From Candidatus Omnitrophota bacterium (lineage in GTDB: Bacteria; Omnitrophota; Omnitrophia; Omnitrophales; Aquincolibacteriaceae): a stretch of DNA of 46,782 nucleotides. The stretch lies in contig JAKJDL010000012.1 of assembly GCA_022705945.1 (NCBI GenBank), positions 1 to 46,782 on the forward strand. Direction: 5' to 3'. Below, piece after piece: positions 8,330 through 16,843 of this stretch; within the stretch, counting starts at the first letter, position 1, and each line of letters opens with the position of its first letter. The translations under genes were made by a program, and so were the position numbers. The notes below the pieces were generated by a model, which was not told where the DNA came from, did not search any database, and worked only from the letters and a program-made list of their open reading frames with translations.

Positions 8330-8614
8330 CTAGTCTTTTTGTATGATTTTCGGGACTTTGAAGAAGCGGCCGTCGGCGTGGGGAGCGTGTTCTAACGCCT
8401 TCGTCGCTGCATCGGAGGATGCTGCCTCATCCCTGCGGCAAACGTTTTTGAGGTCCAGAACGTGGCTTGTCGGCTCGACGTTCTTCGTGTCGAGTTTCTC
8501 CAGATTCCTGATGTAATCGAGGATCGCCTCAAGGTCTTTCTCGAGTTTGGGTTTCTCTTCGGGCTTGAGGTTGAGCCGCGCAAGCGACGCGACCTGATCG
8601 ATATTGAATTTCAT
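8330..8614 (-). CDS. gatC: Asp/Glu-tRNA(Asn/Gln) amidotransferase subunit C
   Basis: Small subunit that wraps around GatA and stabilises the GatA-GatB contact. It has 94 residues, normal for the family: VASLARLNLKPEE, then LEAILDYIRNLEKLDT and a C-terminal region with conserved VEPTSHVLDL. The ATG at 8614 (MKFNIDQVA) was preferred over an ATG seven codons upstream because AAGGAT lies about 9 bases before it. It is the first gene of a gatC-gatA-(GIY-YIG)-gatB-tsaD run on the minus strand. Confidence 0.95.
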   Translation of the reverse strand: MKFNIDQVASLARLNLKPEEKPKLEKDLEAILDYIRNLEKLDTKNVEPTSHVLDLKNVCRRDEAASSDAATKALEHAPHADGRFFKVPKIIQKD

Positions 8615-8621
8615 AAACGGG

Positions 8622-8678
8622 TTATCCTTCACCATGTACCGGGACTTGACACTTGTTCCCGGGAACTCGCTTTTTCAT
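8622..8678 (-). CDS. Possible 18-codon leader ORF upstream of gatC
   Basis: The frame reads MKKRVPGNKCQVPVHGEG and stops 7 nt before the gatC ATG. A strong AAGGAGGA lies 12 nt upstream of its ATG, slightly far for an ideal site. It lies just downstream of the predicted promoter. Against it: the sequence contains the perfect palindrome GTTCCCGGGAAC and resembles the GGGAC-type repeats elsewhere in the window, so it may be a repeat element that happens to be open. Confidence 0.25.
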   Translation of the reverse strand: MKKRVPGNKCQVPVHGEG

Positions 8679-8710
8679 GCGAGGTGCGAGTCCTCCTTGA
8701 CAAAAAACAC

Positions 8711-8739
8711 ATTCTGCCTGAAGACACGGGACGTGTCAA
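8711..8739 (-). promoter_or_regulatory. Sigma70-type promoter of the gat operon with an overlapping palindrome
   Basis: On the minus strand: TTGACA (8734-8739), a 17-bp spacer and CAGAAT (8711-8716), about 97 bp upstream of the gatC ATG. The -35 region overlaps a perfect inverted repeat, GACACG-TCC-CGTGTC (8723-8737), which could be an operator. The -35 also overlaps the stop of the upstream nitroreductase gene. Confidence 0.5.
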
Positions 8740-9290
8740 ATAGGGCAATCGTATTGATTGGAAGCGCTTATTTCTTCCATGAACTTTCTGAGTTTCACCG
8801 GAGCCTTTTCCTCGGCCGGATATCCGAGTGCGATCACGATATCAACCCTCTTGTCTTTCGGGACCGCCAGTTCTCTTTTCAGGGCTTTCTCGTCAAACCA
8901 TCCGATCCAGCAGCTCCCGAAACCGAGCTCGGTCGCCTTGAGTACAAAGTGCTCGCAAGCGATCCCGATATCGATCAGGCAATACCGGGTGTCCCTCACC
9001 CGGGCCCCGATCGCGGCCCAGAGTTTCATTTTCTCCGAAACAACCGCGACAATCACGGGCGCGCTTTTCGCAAATTCATTCATGGAATAAATTCCGGAAA
9101 AGATCCGGTCCGCAAGCCTGTCCTTTTTCACGGGATCATCCACCACGATAAATTTCCAGGGCTGGGAGTTACAGGCGGACGGCGCAAGTCGGGCCGCTTC
9201 AAGACACCGGAGAATATCCTCGCGGCGTACAGGACGGGCAGAAAACCGGCGAACACTTCTGCGTTTGAGTACCAGCTCATCAAAATTCAT
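8736..9290 (-). CDS. Nitroreductase family protein
   Basis: FMN-dependent NAD(P)H oxidoreductase, 184 residues. KRRSVRRF near the N-terminus (flavin phosphate contact) and LAPSACNSQPWKFIVV are the classic nitroreductase signature; LGFGSCWIGWF and a C-terminal VIALGYPAEEKAP complete the fold. The start at 9290 has AGGGAG about 9 bases upstream. It sits between the thi genes and the gat operon on the same strand with 138 bp before it. The substrate cannot be predicted. Confidence 0.93.
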   Translation of the reverse strand: MNFDELVLKRRSVRRFSARPVRREDILRCLEAARLAPSACNSQPWKFIVVDDPVKKDRLADRIFSGIYSMNEFAKSAPVIVAVVSEKMKLWAAIGARVRDTRYCLIDIGIACEHFVLKATELGFGSCWIGWFDEKALKRELAVPKDKRVDIVIALGYPAEEKAPVKLRKFMEEISASNQYDCPI

Positions 9291-9428
9291 AATGCTTATC
9301 TCCCTGACGAGTATGCTTTTATACTTTTCCCCCGCGGAACGCTGATTATTTTAATCACCGGATACCGACGAGATCACGCAGTCTCCGTTTTTAACAGCGG
9401 CAGGGATTACGAATAAAGCGGGCCGAAA

Positions 9429-10046
9429 TCAGCTTCCGGAATTTAAAACATGCTCCAGCACGACATCCGCCTGCTTGGCGGCCGCAATCATGATGCGGGG
9501 AGCCAGCGCCGGCGCGGTCTCAATATCCGAACGCAGATCCCCCACCATTACGAGATTTTCTTTGATCCGGTGAACGCGAATCCCGTCGCTTTCCCCGATC
9601 CCCCCGAGCCCCGAGGCCGCGACGAGAAACTTGCCGGACGGAAGCAGCGCTTCCACAAAAATACTTTTCGCCTCGATTTTATCGAAACATTCCACGATCA
9701 CATCACAGCCGGCGAACACGGCAACGATATTTGCCCGGTCAAGCCGAAGCGCAAGCGCCTCAATATCGATCCCGGGCATGATCCGCAGAAGGTTTGCCTT
9801 CAGGGCGTTTGGTTTTTTCATGCCGATCTGATCCGAAAAATAGGCCTGCCGGTCCAGATTCGCGGCATCGACCGTGTCAAAATCGGCGATCACGAAACTG
9901 CGGAACCCCGACCTCGCCAAAGCGGTCGCGCAATTTGATCCAAGACCGCCGGCTCCCGCAATCCCGACCTTCGCGCCGCGGACTTTCCGGTAACCTTCAT
10001 CTCCGAGTTTCGCTATCAGGTTATTCTCGAAGACATCACGGCTCAT
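9429..10046 (-). CDS. thiF: ThiS adenylyltransferase ThiF (short form)
   Basis: E1-like enzyme that adenylates the ThiS C-terminal Gly-Gly in thiazole synthesis. It has 205 residues, the compact ThiF version. VGIAGAGGLGSNCA (about 27-40) is the nucleotide-binding loop; DFDTVDAANLDRQ and KPNALKANLLRIMPG follow as in the family. Two cysteines are close together in FAGCDVIVECFDK. Its ATG overlaps the thiH TGA by four bases (ATGA), indicating translational coupling. It is the last gene of thiS-thiG-thiH-thiF. Confidence 0.94.
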   Translation of the reverse strand: MSRDVFENNLIAKLGDEGYRKVRGAKVGIAGAGGLGSNCATALARSGFRSFVIADFDTVDAANLDRQAYFSDQIGMKKPNALKANLLRIMPGIDIEALALRLDRANIVAVFAGCDVIVECFDKIEAKSIFVEALLPSGKFLVAASGLGGIGESDGIRVHRIKENLVMVGDLRSDIETAPALAPRIMIAAAKQADVVLEHVLNSGS

Positions 10047-11167
10047 AATTGCATCCAGTCCTTCATCACAGGCTGGTAGCCTTTCGCGGCGAGCATCGCC
10101 TTAACCTCTTCGACATCCCGCTTGTCGGCGATCTCGAACTGTTCGGCTTTAACCGAAGCCCCTCCCGCTCCGATCCCCCCCAGCGTATGGCCTCCCACTT
10201 CGGTCGTGGAACCCGCTGACATCCGGGTGATCCCGAGCGGGAGAAGATGTTCCCGGAGCTCGGACGGTTCCCGTGTCGAAATCGTGATCCCGAGGCGCGG
10301 CAGGAAAAGCCGGAGGGCAAGAATAATCTGAACAAGATCGCGGTCGCTCACCGGTTTTATTTCCTTGAAACTTCCTTCATGCGGACGGAGACGCGGCACG
10401 GAAACGGCAACTTCGGCGTCAGGGAAAACATCCTGAAGATATTTCGCGTGAAGCCCGAGAAAGAACGCTTCGCTCCGCCAATCATTCAATCCGAGCAGCG
10501 CACCGATGTTCACGCCGCGGATCCCGACCCCGGCCGCGCGCTCGGGCGCCTCCAGACGGAATCGAAAATCTTTTTTGGGGCCCGCTTGATGAACCCTGTC
10601 GTAAACCGCTTCATCGTAAGTTTCCTGATAGATCGTGAGCCCGTCCACACCTTCGTTCACAATTTCGGAATATTCAGCCTCCGTCAGGGCATAGATCTCT
10701 ACCGAGATCGAACTGAAGTGTTTCTTCAGGACACGGATCGCATCTTTGATATAGGAAAGCGCCGCCCGCCTCCTTGAGCCGCCCGTCAAAACAAGAATGT
10801 GTTCGAGCCCCGTGGCGGCAATATAAGCCGCTTCCCGTTCGACTTCTTCCATGGTTAAGGTCCGGCGAGGCAGGTCATTCGCGGCGTTAAAACCGCAATA
10901 CTCGCATCGGTTCTCGCAGTAATTGGAAAGGTAGAGCGGCGTGTAGAGCTGAATGACTTTCCCAAAATGACGCGAGGTCAGCTCATGCGCTTTTCGGGCC
11001 ATTGCTTCCAGATGACGCGCGGCACAGGGTGACAGAAGCGCGAGCAGACGCGCGGGATCCTCACGATCCGACGCAATGGAACGCAGTACCCGCTCCGCCG
11101 TGACGGCGCGGAAGACGTTTTCCGCGGGGAGGTTTTTACTCTTTGACAGGGTTTCGTAGAAGCTCAT
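10043..11167 (-). CDS. thiH: 2-iminoacetate synthase (tyrosine lyase)
   Basis: Radical SAM enzyme that cleaves tyrosine to dehydroglycine and p-cresol for the thiazole moiety of thiamine; oxygen-sensitive, so typical of the anaerobic route (instead of ThiO). It has 374 residues. The cluster motif CENRCEYC gives cysteines 84, 88 and 91. The C-terminal half includes PRLRPHEGSF and SAGSTTEVGGH, both typical of ThiH. The ATG at 11167 was chosen because the family begins at MSFYE-like sequence and GGAAG lies upstream. Confidence 0.96.
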   Translation of the reverse strand: MSFYETLSKSKNLPAENVFRAVTAERVLRSIASDREDPARLLALLSPCAARHLEAMARKAHELTSRHFGKVIQLYTPLYLSNYCENRCEYCGFNAANDLPRRTLTMEEVEREAAYIAATGLEHILVLTGGSRRRAALSYIKDAIRVLKKHFSSISVEIYALTEAEYSEIVNEGVDGLTIYQETYDEAVYDRVHQAGPKKDFRFRLEAPERAAGVGIRGVNIGALLGLNDWRSEAFFLGLHAKYLQDVFPDAEVAVSVPRLRPHEGSFKEIKPVSDRDLVQIILALRLFLPRLGITISTREPSELREHLLPLGITRMSAGSTTEVGGHTLGGIGAGGASVKAEQFEIADKRDVEEVKAMLAAKGYQPVMKDWMQL

Positions 11168-11180
11168 GTTTTTTCTTCCG

Positions 11181-11969
11181 TCACTGCGAATTATGTTTTT
11201 CGTCGTGAAGAAAACCCGTGAGCGGTGAGGACGCGCTTGCTTCACTTCTTTCTTGCGGGACACCGGCCAAATACGCGAGCCGGCCGGCTATAACGGCTTC
11301 CTTGAAAGCAGCAGCCATCCGCACCGGATCTTCGGCAACGGCCACGGCCGTATTCACAAGCACCGCGGCACAGCCCATTTCCATACACTCACAGGCCTGG
11401 GACGGACTTCCGAGCCCGGCGTCCACAATCACGGGAACCTTGATCTCACGGACCATGATCCCGACAAGTTCCCGGGTTTTCAATCCGCGGTTGCTTCCGA
11501 TCGGGGCTCCGAGCGGCATCACAGCGGCCGCACCGGCATCCTGCATACGCCGGGCCATCGAGAGGTCCGGACTCATATAAGGAAGCACGATGAAACCTTC
11601 TTTGGCCAGGGTCTCCGTCGCCTTGAGCGTTTCGAGATTATCAGGCAAAAGATACTTCTGATCCCGAATAACCTCGATCTTGATCCAGTTCCCCGCCCCG
11701 CCCGCCCCGGCGAGTCTCGCGATCCTCACGGCCTCCTCGGCGTTCCGGGCTCCGGACGTGTTGGTCATCAAAATGCATTTCGCCGGAATGAAATCCAGGA
11801 TGTTTTCCGTTTTGGATGAAGCGTCAACCCTTCGCAAGGCAACGGTCACAAGACCGGAGTCCCCGGCCTCGATCGCCCGCTTCATGACCTCATAGCTTGA
11901 AAATTTGCCGGTCCCGAGCAAAAGACGGCTCGGAATATCACGGCCTCCGATCCGGAGCGTATCTTCCAC
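11181..11969 (-). CDS. thiG: Thiazole synthase
   Basis: TIM-barrel enzyme forming the thiazole phosphate of thiamine from deoxyxylulose phosphate, dehydroglycine and ThiS-thiocarboxylate. It has 262 residues. The signatures [39 protein letters not shown] (catalytic lysine region), [12 protein letters not shown] and [10 protein letters not shown] are all present. The start is a GTG at 11969. Its Shine-Dalgarno GGAGG lies in the last glycine codons of thiS, one base separates the thiS stop from this start, and so the two genes are tightly coupled. Confidence 0.96.
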   Translation of the reverse strand: MEDTLRIGGRDIPSRLLLGTGKFSSYEVMKRAIEAGDSGLVTVALRRVDASSKTENILDFIPAKCILMTNTSGARNAEEAVRIARLAGAGGAGNWIKIEVIRDQKYLLPDNLETLKATETLAKEGFIVLPYMSPDLSMARRMQDAGAAAVMPLGAPIGSNRGLKTRELVGIMVREIKVPVIVDAGLGSPSQACECMEMGCAAVLVNTAVAVAEDPVRMAAAFKEAVIAGRLAYLAGVPQERSEASASSPLTGFLHDEKHNSQ

Positions 11970-11970
11970 G

Positions 11971-12171
11971 TCAACCTCCTCCCACAAAACTGATGATCTC
12001 AAGCGTATCGTTTTCAGAAAGCGTCACTTCACGCCAGATTTCCCTCGGAACAATGCGGCCGTTATGCTCGATCACAAGCCCTTCCGGGCGCAGTCCTCTC
12101 GACTCGATAAGCCCCGAAAGGCTTGCTTCTTTCTCGACCTGCGATTCTTTGCCGTTGATTTTGAGGATCAT
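11971..12171 (-). CDS. thiS: Sulfur carrier protein ThiS
   Basis: Ubiquitin-like sulfur carrier, 66 residues: MILKINGKE at the start, [12 protein letters not shown] in the middle and ISFVGGG at the end, with the essential C-terminal Gly-Gly that becomes the thiocarboxylate. First gene of the thi operon. No TPP riboswitch can be seen in the short 5' region. Confidence 0.94.
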   Translation of the reverse strand: MILKINGKESQVEKEASLSGLIESRGLRPEGLVIEHNGRIVPREIWREVTLSENDTLEIISFVGGG

Positions 12172-12220
12172 AATCCGGGCCTTTTTTAGATTCGGAGAGA
12201 ATCGTTCTGAAGACGGAAAG

Positions 12221-12249
12221 ATTATAGCGGGAACCGGCCTTTATTTGAA
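12221..12249 (-). promoter_or_regulatory. Candidate promoter of the thi operon
   Basis: Minus strand: a perfect TATAAT (12221-12226), a 17-bp spacer and TTCAAA (12244-12249, 4 of 6 to consensus), about 50 bp upstream of thiS. The -35 falls on the last codons of the zinc-ribbon gene. No conserved THI-box (TPP riboswitch) sequence follows. Confidence 0.5.
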
Positions 12250-12480
12250 GAAAAGCTTCTTGACCCGGGCAAGAAGCCCGCTCAGAAAACCGGCACTGCG
12301 GAGAACCCGTTCGCCGCAATAGAGGCAATTCATGCTTCCGGACGGCACGCAATTCTTGCAGGAGGGACAGATCACGGATTCCGGTCCAAGGATCTCGTCT
12401 TTCGCCCATTTTTCCCTTAATACGGGCGGAACTTCTTCCTCTTCCGTTTCCCAATCTTTAGGCTCATCGTCCTGAAACAT
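12241..12480 (-). CDS. Small zinc-ribbon protein
   Basis: 79 residues, unrecognised beyond its domain. The first third is very acidic (WETEEEEVPP). Residues 38-55 hold two cysteine pairs, CPSCKNC and CLYCG, in the spacing of a zinc ribbon, and the C-terminus is hydrophobic and basic (LARVKKLFFK), possibly membrane-associated. It is 50 bp downstream of the alpha/beta hydrolase gene and may share its transcript. Confidence 0.7.
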   Translation of the reverse strand: MFQDDEPKDWETEEEEVPPVLREKWAKDEILGPESVICPSCKNCVPSGSMNCLYCGERVLRSAGFLSGLLARVKKLFFK

Positions 12481-12530
12481 CGCGGTTCCCCCCTGCCCGG
12501 CCTGATCAAACTATATGATGAAAAGAGCTT

Positions 12531-13331
12531 TCACGCTCCTTCCGCCGCGAAAAACTCTTTCAGCTTTTCTTCGATAAGATCCTCGGATTCAAAAAAACCA
12601 TTATTGTGATCGCCCCGGATCTCCAGAAACTCCCGGGGTGGCGCGCCGGCTTCAAAAAGAGTTCTCCCCATCTCGAACGGAACAATCTCGTCTCTTCGGC
12701 TTTGAATGATGAGTTTCGGTATTTTCAGACCCTTGATTTTTTGAATGGAATCGTAGCGGCTGGCCAGGATCCGGGAAGGGACGAACGGCATGTGGATCGC
12801 GACCATGTCCTTGATGTTTGTGAAAGTGTTCTCGAGGATCAGGGCCTTCATGGGCCGGGACACGGCAAGATCAACCGCGACCGCTCCTCCGATCGATTCC
12901 CCGTAACCGATCACCTTTCCGGCCGGAATCCCGCGCCCGACCAGGTAATCATAAGCCGCCTGCGCGTCACGGTAGAACCCGTTCTCGGAAGGCCGGCCGC
13001 GGCTTTTCCCGTAGCCGCGGTAATCAAACATAAAGACATTCAGCCCGAGGCGGTTTAAAAAAACCGCCTTTCCGAGCCGGTGGCTGATATTTCCGGCGTT
13101 GCCGTGGCAAAAAAGGACGGTGTCCCCGTCCCCGGAAGCGGGGATGAACCATCCGTGCAACCGTTTTTGATCGGAGGAAGTGAAAAAAACATCCTCAAAA
13201 GGAAGCCCCGCGGCCGAAGGAAGGAACATGATCTGTTTGGCCGGAAAATAAACGGACCGGAACTCTAAAAACCTGAAAAGGAAAAAAACAACGGCGGTAC
13301 CCAGCGCCGCAAGAAAAACCGTTTTAGGCAA
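12531..13331 (-). CDS. Alpha/beta hydrolase with N-terminal membrane anchor
   Basis: 266 residues. Residues 4-21 form one hydrophobic segment, probably an inner-membrane anchor. The hydrolase core has the oxyanion loop FCHGNAGN, FDYRGYGKSRG, the nucleophile elbow GYGESIGG (Ser about 146), an aspartate in SRRDEIVPF and a histidine in RGDHNNGFF. This is the Bem46/YqkD-like subgroup; the substrate is unknown. The start is a TTG (13331) with GGAGG six bases upstream; an ATG further up is out of frame. It lies 220 bp downstream of the RND pump gene; that gap holds no gene or clear signal. Confidence 0.9.
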   Translation of the reverse strand: MPKTVFLAALGTAVVFFLFRFLEFRSVYFPAKQIMFLPSAAGLPFEDVFFTSSDQKRLHGWFIPASGDGDTVLFCHGNAGNISHRLGKAVFLNRLGLNVFMFDYRGYGKSRGRPSENGFYRDAQAAYDYLVGRGIPAGKVIGYGESIGGAVAVDLAVSRPMKALILENTFTNIKDMVAIHMPFVPSRILASRYDSIQKIKGLKIPKLIIQSRRDEIVPFEMGRTLFEAGAPPREFLEIRGDHNNGFFESEDLIEEKLKEFFAAEGA

Positions 13332-13551
13332 AGGAAACCTCCATGGATCAGGACATCGGAAAACGGACGGGGAATAAATCTTTGATTTTTACGCCGCCAC
13401 CGACGATACGGACGCATTTTCCGACGACTATCGACACCCCCCCGTTGCCGGGGACTCGCAAAGTCTTTTTTTGAGGAACGAATCCCCGGAGGCGATTTTA
13501 AAAGCATTTCCGGCCCCGATATTTCTGAAAAGTCGGAAAATAAAAAACGGC

Positions 13552-16500
13552 TTATGAAACCGCTTCCGGTCCCGGACCCTTTTTTTTCGCCATCATGTAA
13601 TAAAAAACCGGCACGGCAGTCCGAGAAAGGATCGTGGAAGCAATCTCCCCGGCCATCAGCGCTACCGCGAGACCCTGGAAAATCGGATCAAAAAGGATCA
13701 CCGCCGCCCCGACCACCACCGCGGCCGCCGTGAGCAGCATCGGGCGAAAGCGTTTCGCGCCCGCGTCAATCACCGCTTCTTCAAGCGGCATCCCCGCCTC
13801 CCGCTGGAGCTCGATAAAATCCACCAGGATAATAGAATTACGCACGACGATTCCGGCCCCCGCGATCATGCCGATCATGGAAGTCGCCGTAAAAAAGACG
13901 CCGAACATCCAGTGCGCGGGCAGGATACCGATCAGCGTGAGCGGGATCGGAAGCATGATAATCCAGGGCGTTTTAAACGACTGGAACCAGCCCACCACAA
14001 GCGCGTAGATCAGGAGCAGAACGAACGCGAACGCGATCCCGAGATCCCGGAACACTTCGTAAGTGATCTGCCACTCCCCGTCCCATTTGAGGGTCCAGCG
14101 ATCCGTGCTCGCGGGCTGACCGTTAAAAAGCTGGTCGATTTTTGTCTGCGATTCGTGGTTTTCGGGCGCCGGAATCTTCGCTATCTCTTTTTTAAGTTTC
14201 AGGATCGCGTAAGCCGGACTTTCAAACTTTCCGGCCACATCCGCGATCACGTAAGAAACACGCATCAGGTTTTTATGGTAGATCGCAAGGTCCTTCGTGT
14301 CCGTTTCAAGATCCACCAGTTCGCGGACCGGGATCGGGTTGCCGTAACGTGAAAGGAGCGTCATGTTCAGCACACTTTCAATCGTCGCGCGTTTCTCCTT
14401 GGGGAGACGCAAAAGGATCTCGACCGGTTCGTATTCTTCCGACAGGTGCGCGAGATCCACCGCTTTGCCGCCCAGCGCCGTCGCGACGCTTTCGGAAATC
14501 TGCGCGACCGGGATGCCATTCAGGGAAGCTTTCTCCGTATTAATCCGCAGACGCGCAAGCTTTTCGGGCGCCCGGACATAGGTATCGATATCCGTCACGC
14601 CTTCGCTCGAAGCGAGAAGTTTTTCAATTTTTCTCGCGATTTCATTTTGCCCTTCCAGGGTCGGCCCGTAAATTTCAAGAACCAGGGTTGAGAGCACCGG
14701 CGGCCCGGGCGGGATCTCGGCGATCTGCACATGCCCGCCGTGGCCGGAAACAATTTCATGGATCTTCGGACGGACGGCCTTCGCAATATCGTGGCTTTGC
14801 CGCTTCCGGTCGTGTTTGGCGGCAAGATTGACCTGCAGGTCCGCCTGATGGGTTCCGGAGCGTAAAAAATAATGCCGCACGAGCCCGTTAAAGTTATAAG
14901 GCGCCGCGCAACCGGCATAAAGCTGGATATCCTTCACTTCCGGGATCGTCGTCAGATACTCCGCGACCTCGGTGATCACCTGTTTTGTGGTTTCGATCGC
15001 CGTTCCGTCCGGCATATTCAAAATGACCTGAAACTCATTTTTGTTGTCAAACGGAAGCATCTTCATCCGCACCAGCTTGAGCGGAACAAGCGCCATTGCC
15101 GCGACCAAAAGACCGCCGAGGGCCCACAGAAACACATGCCTCACTGCCGCGTTCCGGATGAGCGGCCCCATGTAAAGGCGGTAAAGGCGGGTCAGAAAAT
15201 CTTCCTTTTCGCCTTCATGGTGCGCCTTGAGTTTCCCCTTCGCAAACGCCCGTCCGAGAATCCGGTGAGCTGCCCAGGGAGTCGCCACAAACGCGACGAC
15301 CATCGAGAACATCATGGCCGCGCTCGCCCCTATGGGAATGGGACGCATGTAGGGTCCCATCAGTCCGCTCACGAACGCCATCGGAAGAATGGCCGCAATC
15401 ACGGTGAGCGTGGCAAGGATCAGGGGGCTCCGGACTTCGTTCACGGCCTCGATCGTGATATCCAGAATGGACTTTCCCTTGTTACCGGGAAGGCGGAGAT
15501 GACGCACGATATTTTCAACGTCGACGATCGGATCATCCACCAGAATACCGATCGAAAAGATCAGCGCGAAAAGCGTGATCCGGTTCAGCGTAAATCCGAG
15601 AAAATAAAAAGCGGCGAGTGTAAGCGCGAGTGTCACCGGAATGGCGATCGCAATCACGCCGGCCTCGCGATAACCAAGCACCCAGGCAATCAGGAAACTG
15701 ACACCGAATACCGCGATCGCCATATGGAAAAGCAGTTCATCCGATTTTTCCTTTGCCGTCTCACCGTAGTCGCGCGTCACGGTCATCTCGATATTTTTGG
15801 GGAAAACCGTTTCCGGGAGTTTCCTGATCGCGCGCAAAATTACTTCCGAAAGATGAGCGGCGTTCGCGCCCTTGCGCTTCGAAACCGCGAGCGTCACCGC
15901 TTCAAACGGTCCCTTGTTCTCCCTCGGGCTCGCGGCCCCGAAAAAAATCTCCGTCGCCCGGTCTTCCTCGTCCGGCCCGTCCACCACTTTCGCGATGTCC
16001 TTCAGGGTCACCACCGCGCCCGCGCTGACACCGGCCACGAGGTTCTCGAGGTCCGCCTTCGTCCGGAAAAAAGAATTCGTTTCGACCTGTTCGATGGCCG
16101 GAACGCCTTCCGCGTATCCGGCATGCTGTTTCACGTTGGCGGAGCGGATAATCCGGGCAATCTCGGGCGGGTTAAGCAGACGCGCCTTCATTTTTTCTTC
16201 GTCAAAAAACACTTGGAACTGGCGCTTGCGCCCGCCCGTGATCTGCGTTTCCGAAACATCGGGAATCGCGTTCACGATGTTCTGGATATTCGCCACGATC
16301 CTGCGTAGTTCAACCGGGTCCCGCCCCTCCGAGTGAAACGTCAACGTGAGGATCGGCACATCATCGATCGAACGAACCTTGATAAACGGCTGGGCCGCGC
16401 CTTGCGGCAGAAAATCAAGATTGGAGTAAACCTTCGTGTAAAGTTTGATCAGACTTTTTTCCGGATCCTCACCCACCTTGAAGCGGACAATAATGAGCGC

Positions 16501-16788
16501 GCCTTCGGGCTCGATCGTGGAATAAATATATTCAACCCCGGGGATCTCCCAGAGCTTCCGTTCGCCGAGAGTCACGATCCTCTGCTCAACCTCTTTTGAA
16601 TCCGCGCCGGGATAGCGCACAAAAATATCGAACATCGGGACCGAGATCTGCGGCTCCTCCTCGCGCGGGAGATTCATCACCGCAAACACCCCGATCACAA
16701 GCGACGCCGCGATCAAGAGCGGCGTGATCTTCGACTTCGCGAAATAACTGACAATCCCGCCCAAAATATCCGAATGATGCTTTGTCAT
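13552..16788 (-). CDS. RND-family efflux pump, inner-membrane permease
   Basis: Proton-driven exporter of the AcrB/HAE-like RND superfamily, 1078 residues, the normal size. A first membrane helix is followed by a periplasmic loop, then the helix block LFALIFSIGILVDDPIVDVE, which keeps the paired aspartates of the proton relay. A second periplasmic domain (PFDNKNEFQVILNMPDGTA) and the helix set ending GPGPEAVS follow. The pattern fits multidrug or HAE pumps better than metal pumps of the CusA type. The ATG at 16788 has GGGGAGGGA just upstream. The TolC-type gene is upstream on the same strand, but no HlyD/AcrA-like adaptor gene is adjacent or elsewhere in the window. Confidence 0.95.
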   Translation of the reverse strand: MTKHHSDILGGIVSYFAKSKITPLLIAASLVIGVFAVMNLPREEEPQISVPMFDIFVRYPGADSKEVEQRIVTLGERKLWEIPGVEYIYSTIEPEGALIIVRFKVGEDPEKSLIKLYTKVYSNLDFLPQGAAQPFIKVRSIDDVPILTLTFHSEGRDPVELRRIVANIQNIVNAIPDVSETQITGGRKRQFQVFFDEEKMKARLLNPPEIARIIRSANVKQHAGYAEGVPAIEQVETNSFFRTKADLENLVAGVSAGAVVTLKDIAKVVDGPDEEDRATEIFFGAASPRENKGPFEAVTLAVSKRKGANAAHLSEVILRAIRKLPETVFPKNIEMTVTRDYGETAKEKSDELLFHMAIAVFGVSFLIAWVLGYREAGVIAIAIPVTLALTLAAFYFLGFTLNRITLFALIFSIGILVDDPIVDVENIVRHLRLPGNKGKSILDITIEAVNEVRSPLILATLTVIAAILPMAFVSGLMGPYMRPIPIGASAAMMFSMVVAFVATPWAAHRILGRAFAKGKLKAHHEGEKEDFLTRLYRLYMGPLIRNAAVRHVFLWALGGLLVAAMALVPLKLVRMKMLPFDNKNEFQVILNMPDGTAIETTKQVITEVAEYLTTIPEVKDIQLYAGCAAPYNFNGLVRHYFLRSGTHQADLQVNLAAKHDRKRQSHDIAKAVRPKIHEIVSGHGGHVQIAEIPPGPPVLSTLVLEIYGPTLEGQNEIARKIEKLLASSEGVTDIDTYVRAPEKLARLRINTEKASLNGIPVAQISESVATALGGKAVDLAHLSEEYEPVEILLRLPKEKRATIESVLNMTLLSRYGNPIPVRELVDLETDTKDLAIYHKNLMRVSYVIADVAGKFESPAYAILKLKKEIAKIPAPENHESQTKIDQLFNGQPASTDRWTLKWDGEWQITYEVFRDLGIAFAFVLLLIYALVVGWFQSFKTPWIIMLPIPLTLIGILPAHWMFGVFFTATSMIGMIAGAGIVVRNSIILVDFIELQREAGMPLEEAVIDAGAKRFRPMLLTAAAVVVGAAVILFDPIFQGLAVALMAGEIASTILSRTAVPVFYYMMAKKKGPGPEAVS

Positions 16789-16803
16789 ACATCCCTCCCC
16801 TAT

Positions 16804-16832
16804 CAACACCCGGGCCTAAGTCCCAGTGTTGG
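16804..16832. repeat. 29-nt palindromic repeat, copy A
   Basis: A hairpin with arms CAACAC and GTGTTG around a CCTAAGT loop, in the gap between the TolC-type gene and the RND gene. It matches 28 of 29 bases of the reverse complement of the repeat at 44041-44070. Confidence 0.8.
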
Positions 16833-16843
16833 TTCGGGTGGCT

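Noticed and set aside
14872-16308. A long plus-strand open frame within the RND gene
   Set aside because: Shadow of the minus-strand RND pump, rich in Arg and His as expected from the reverse strand of GC-rich coding sequence.
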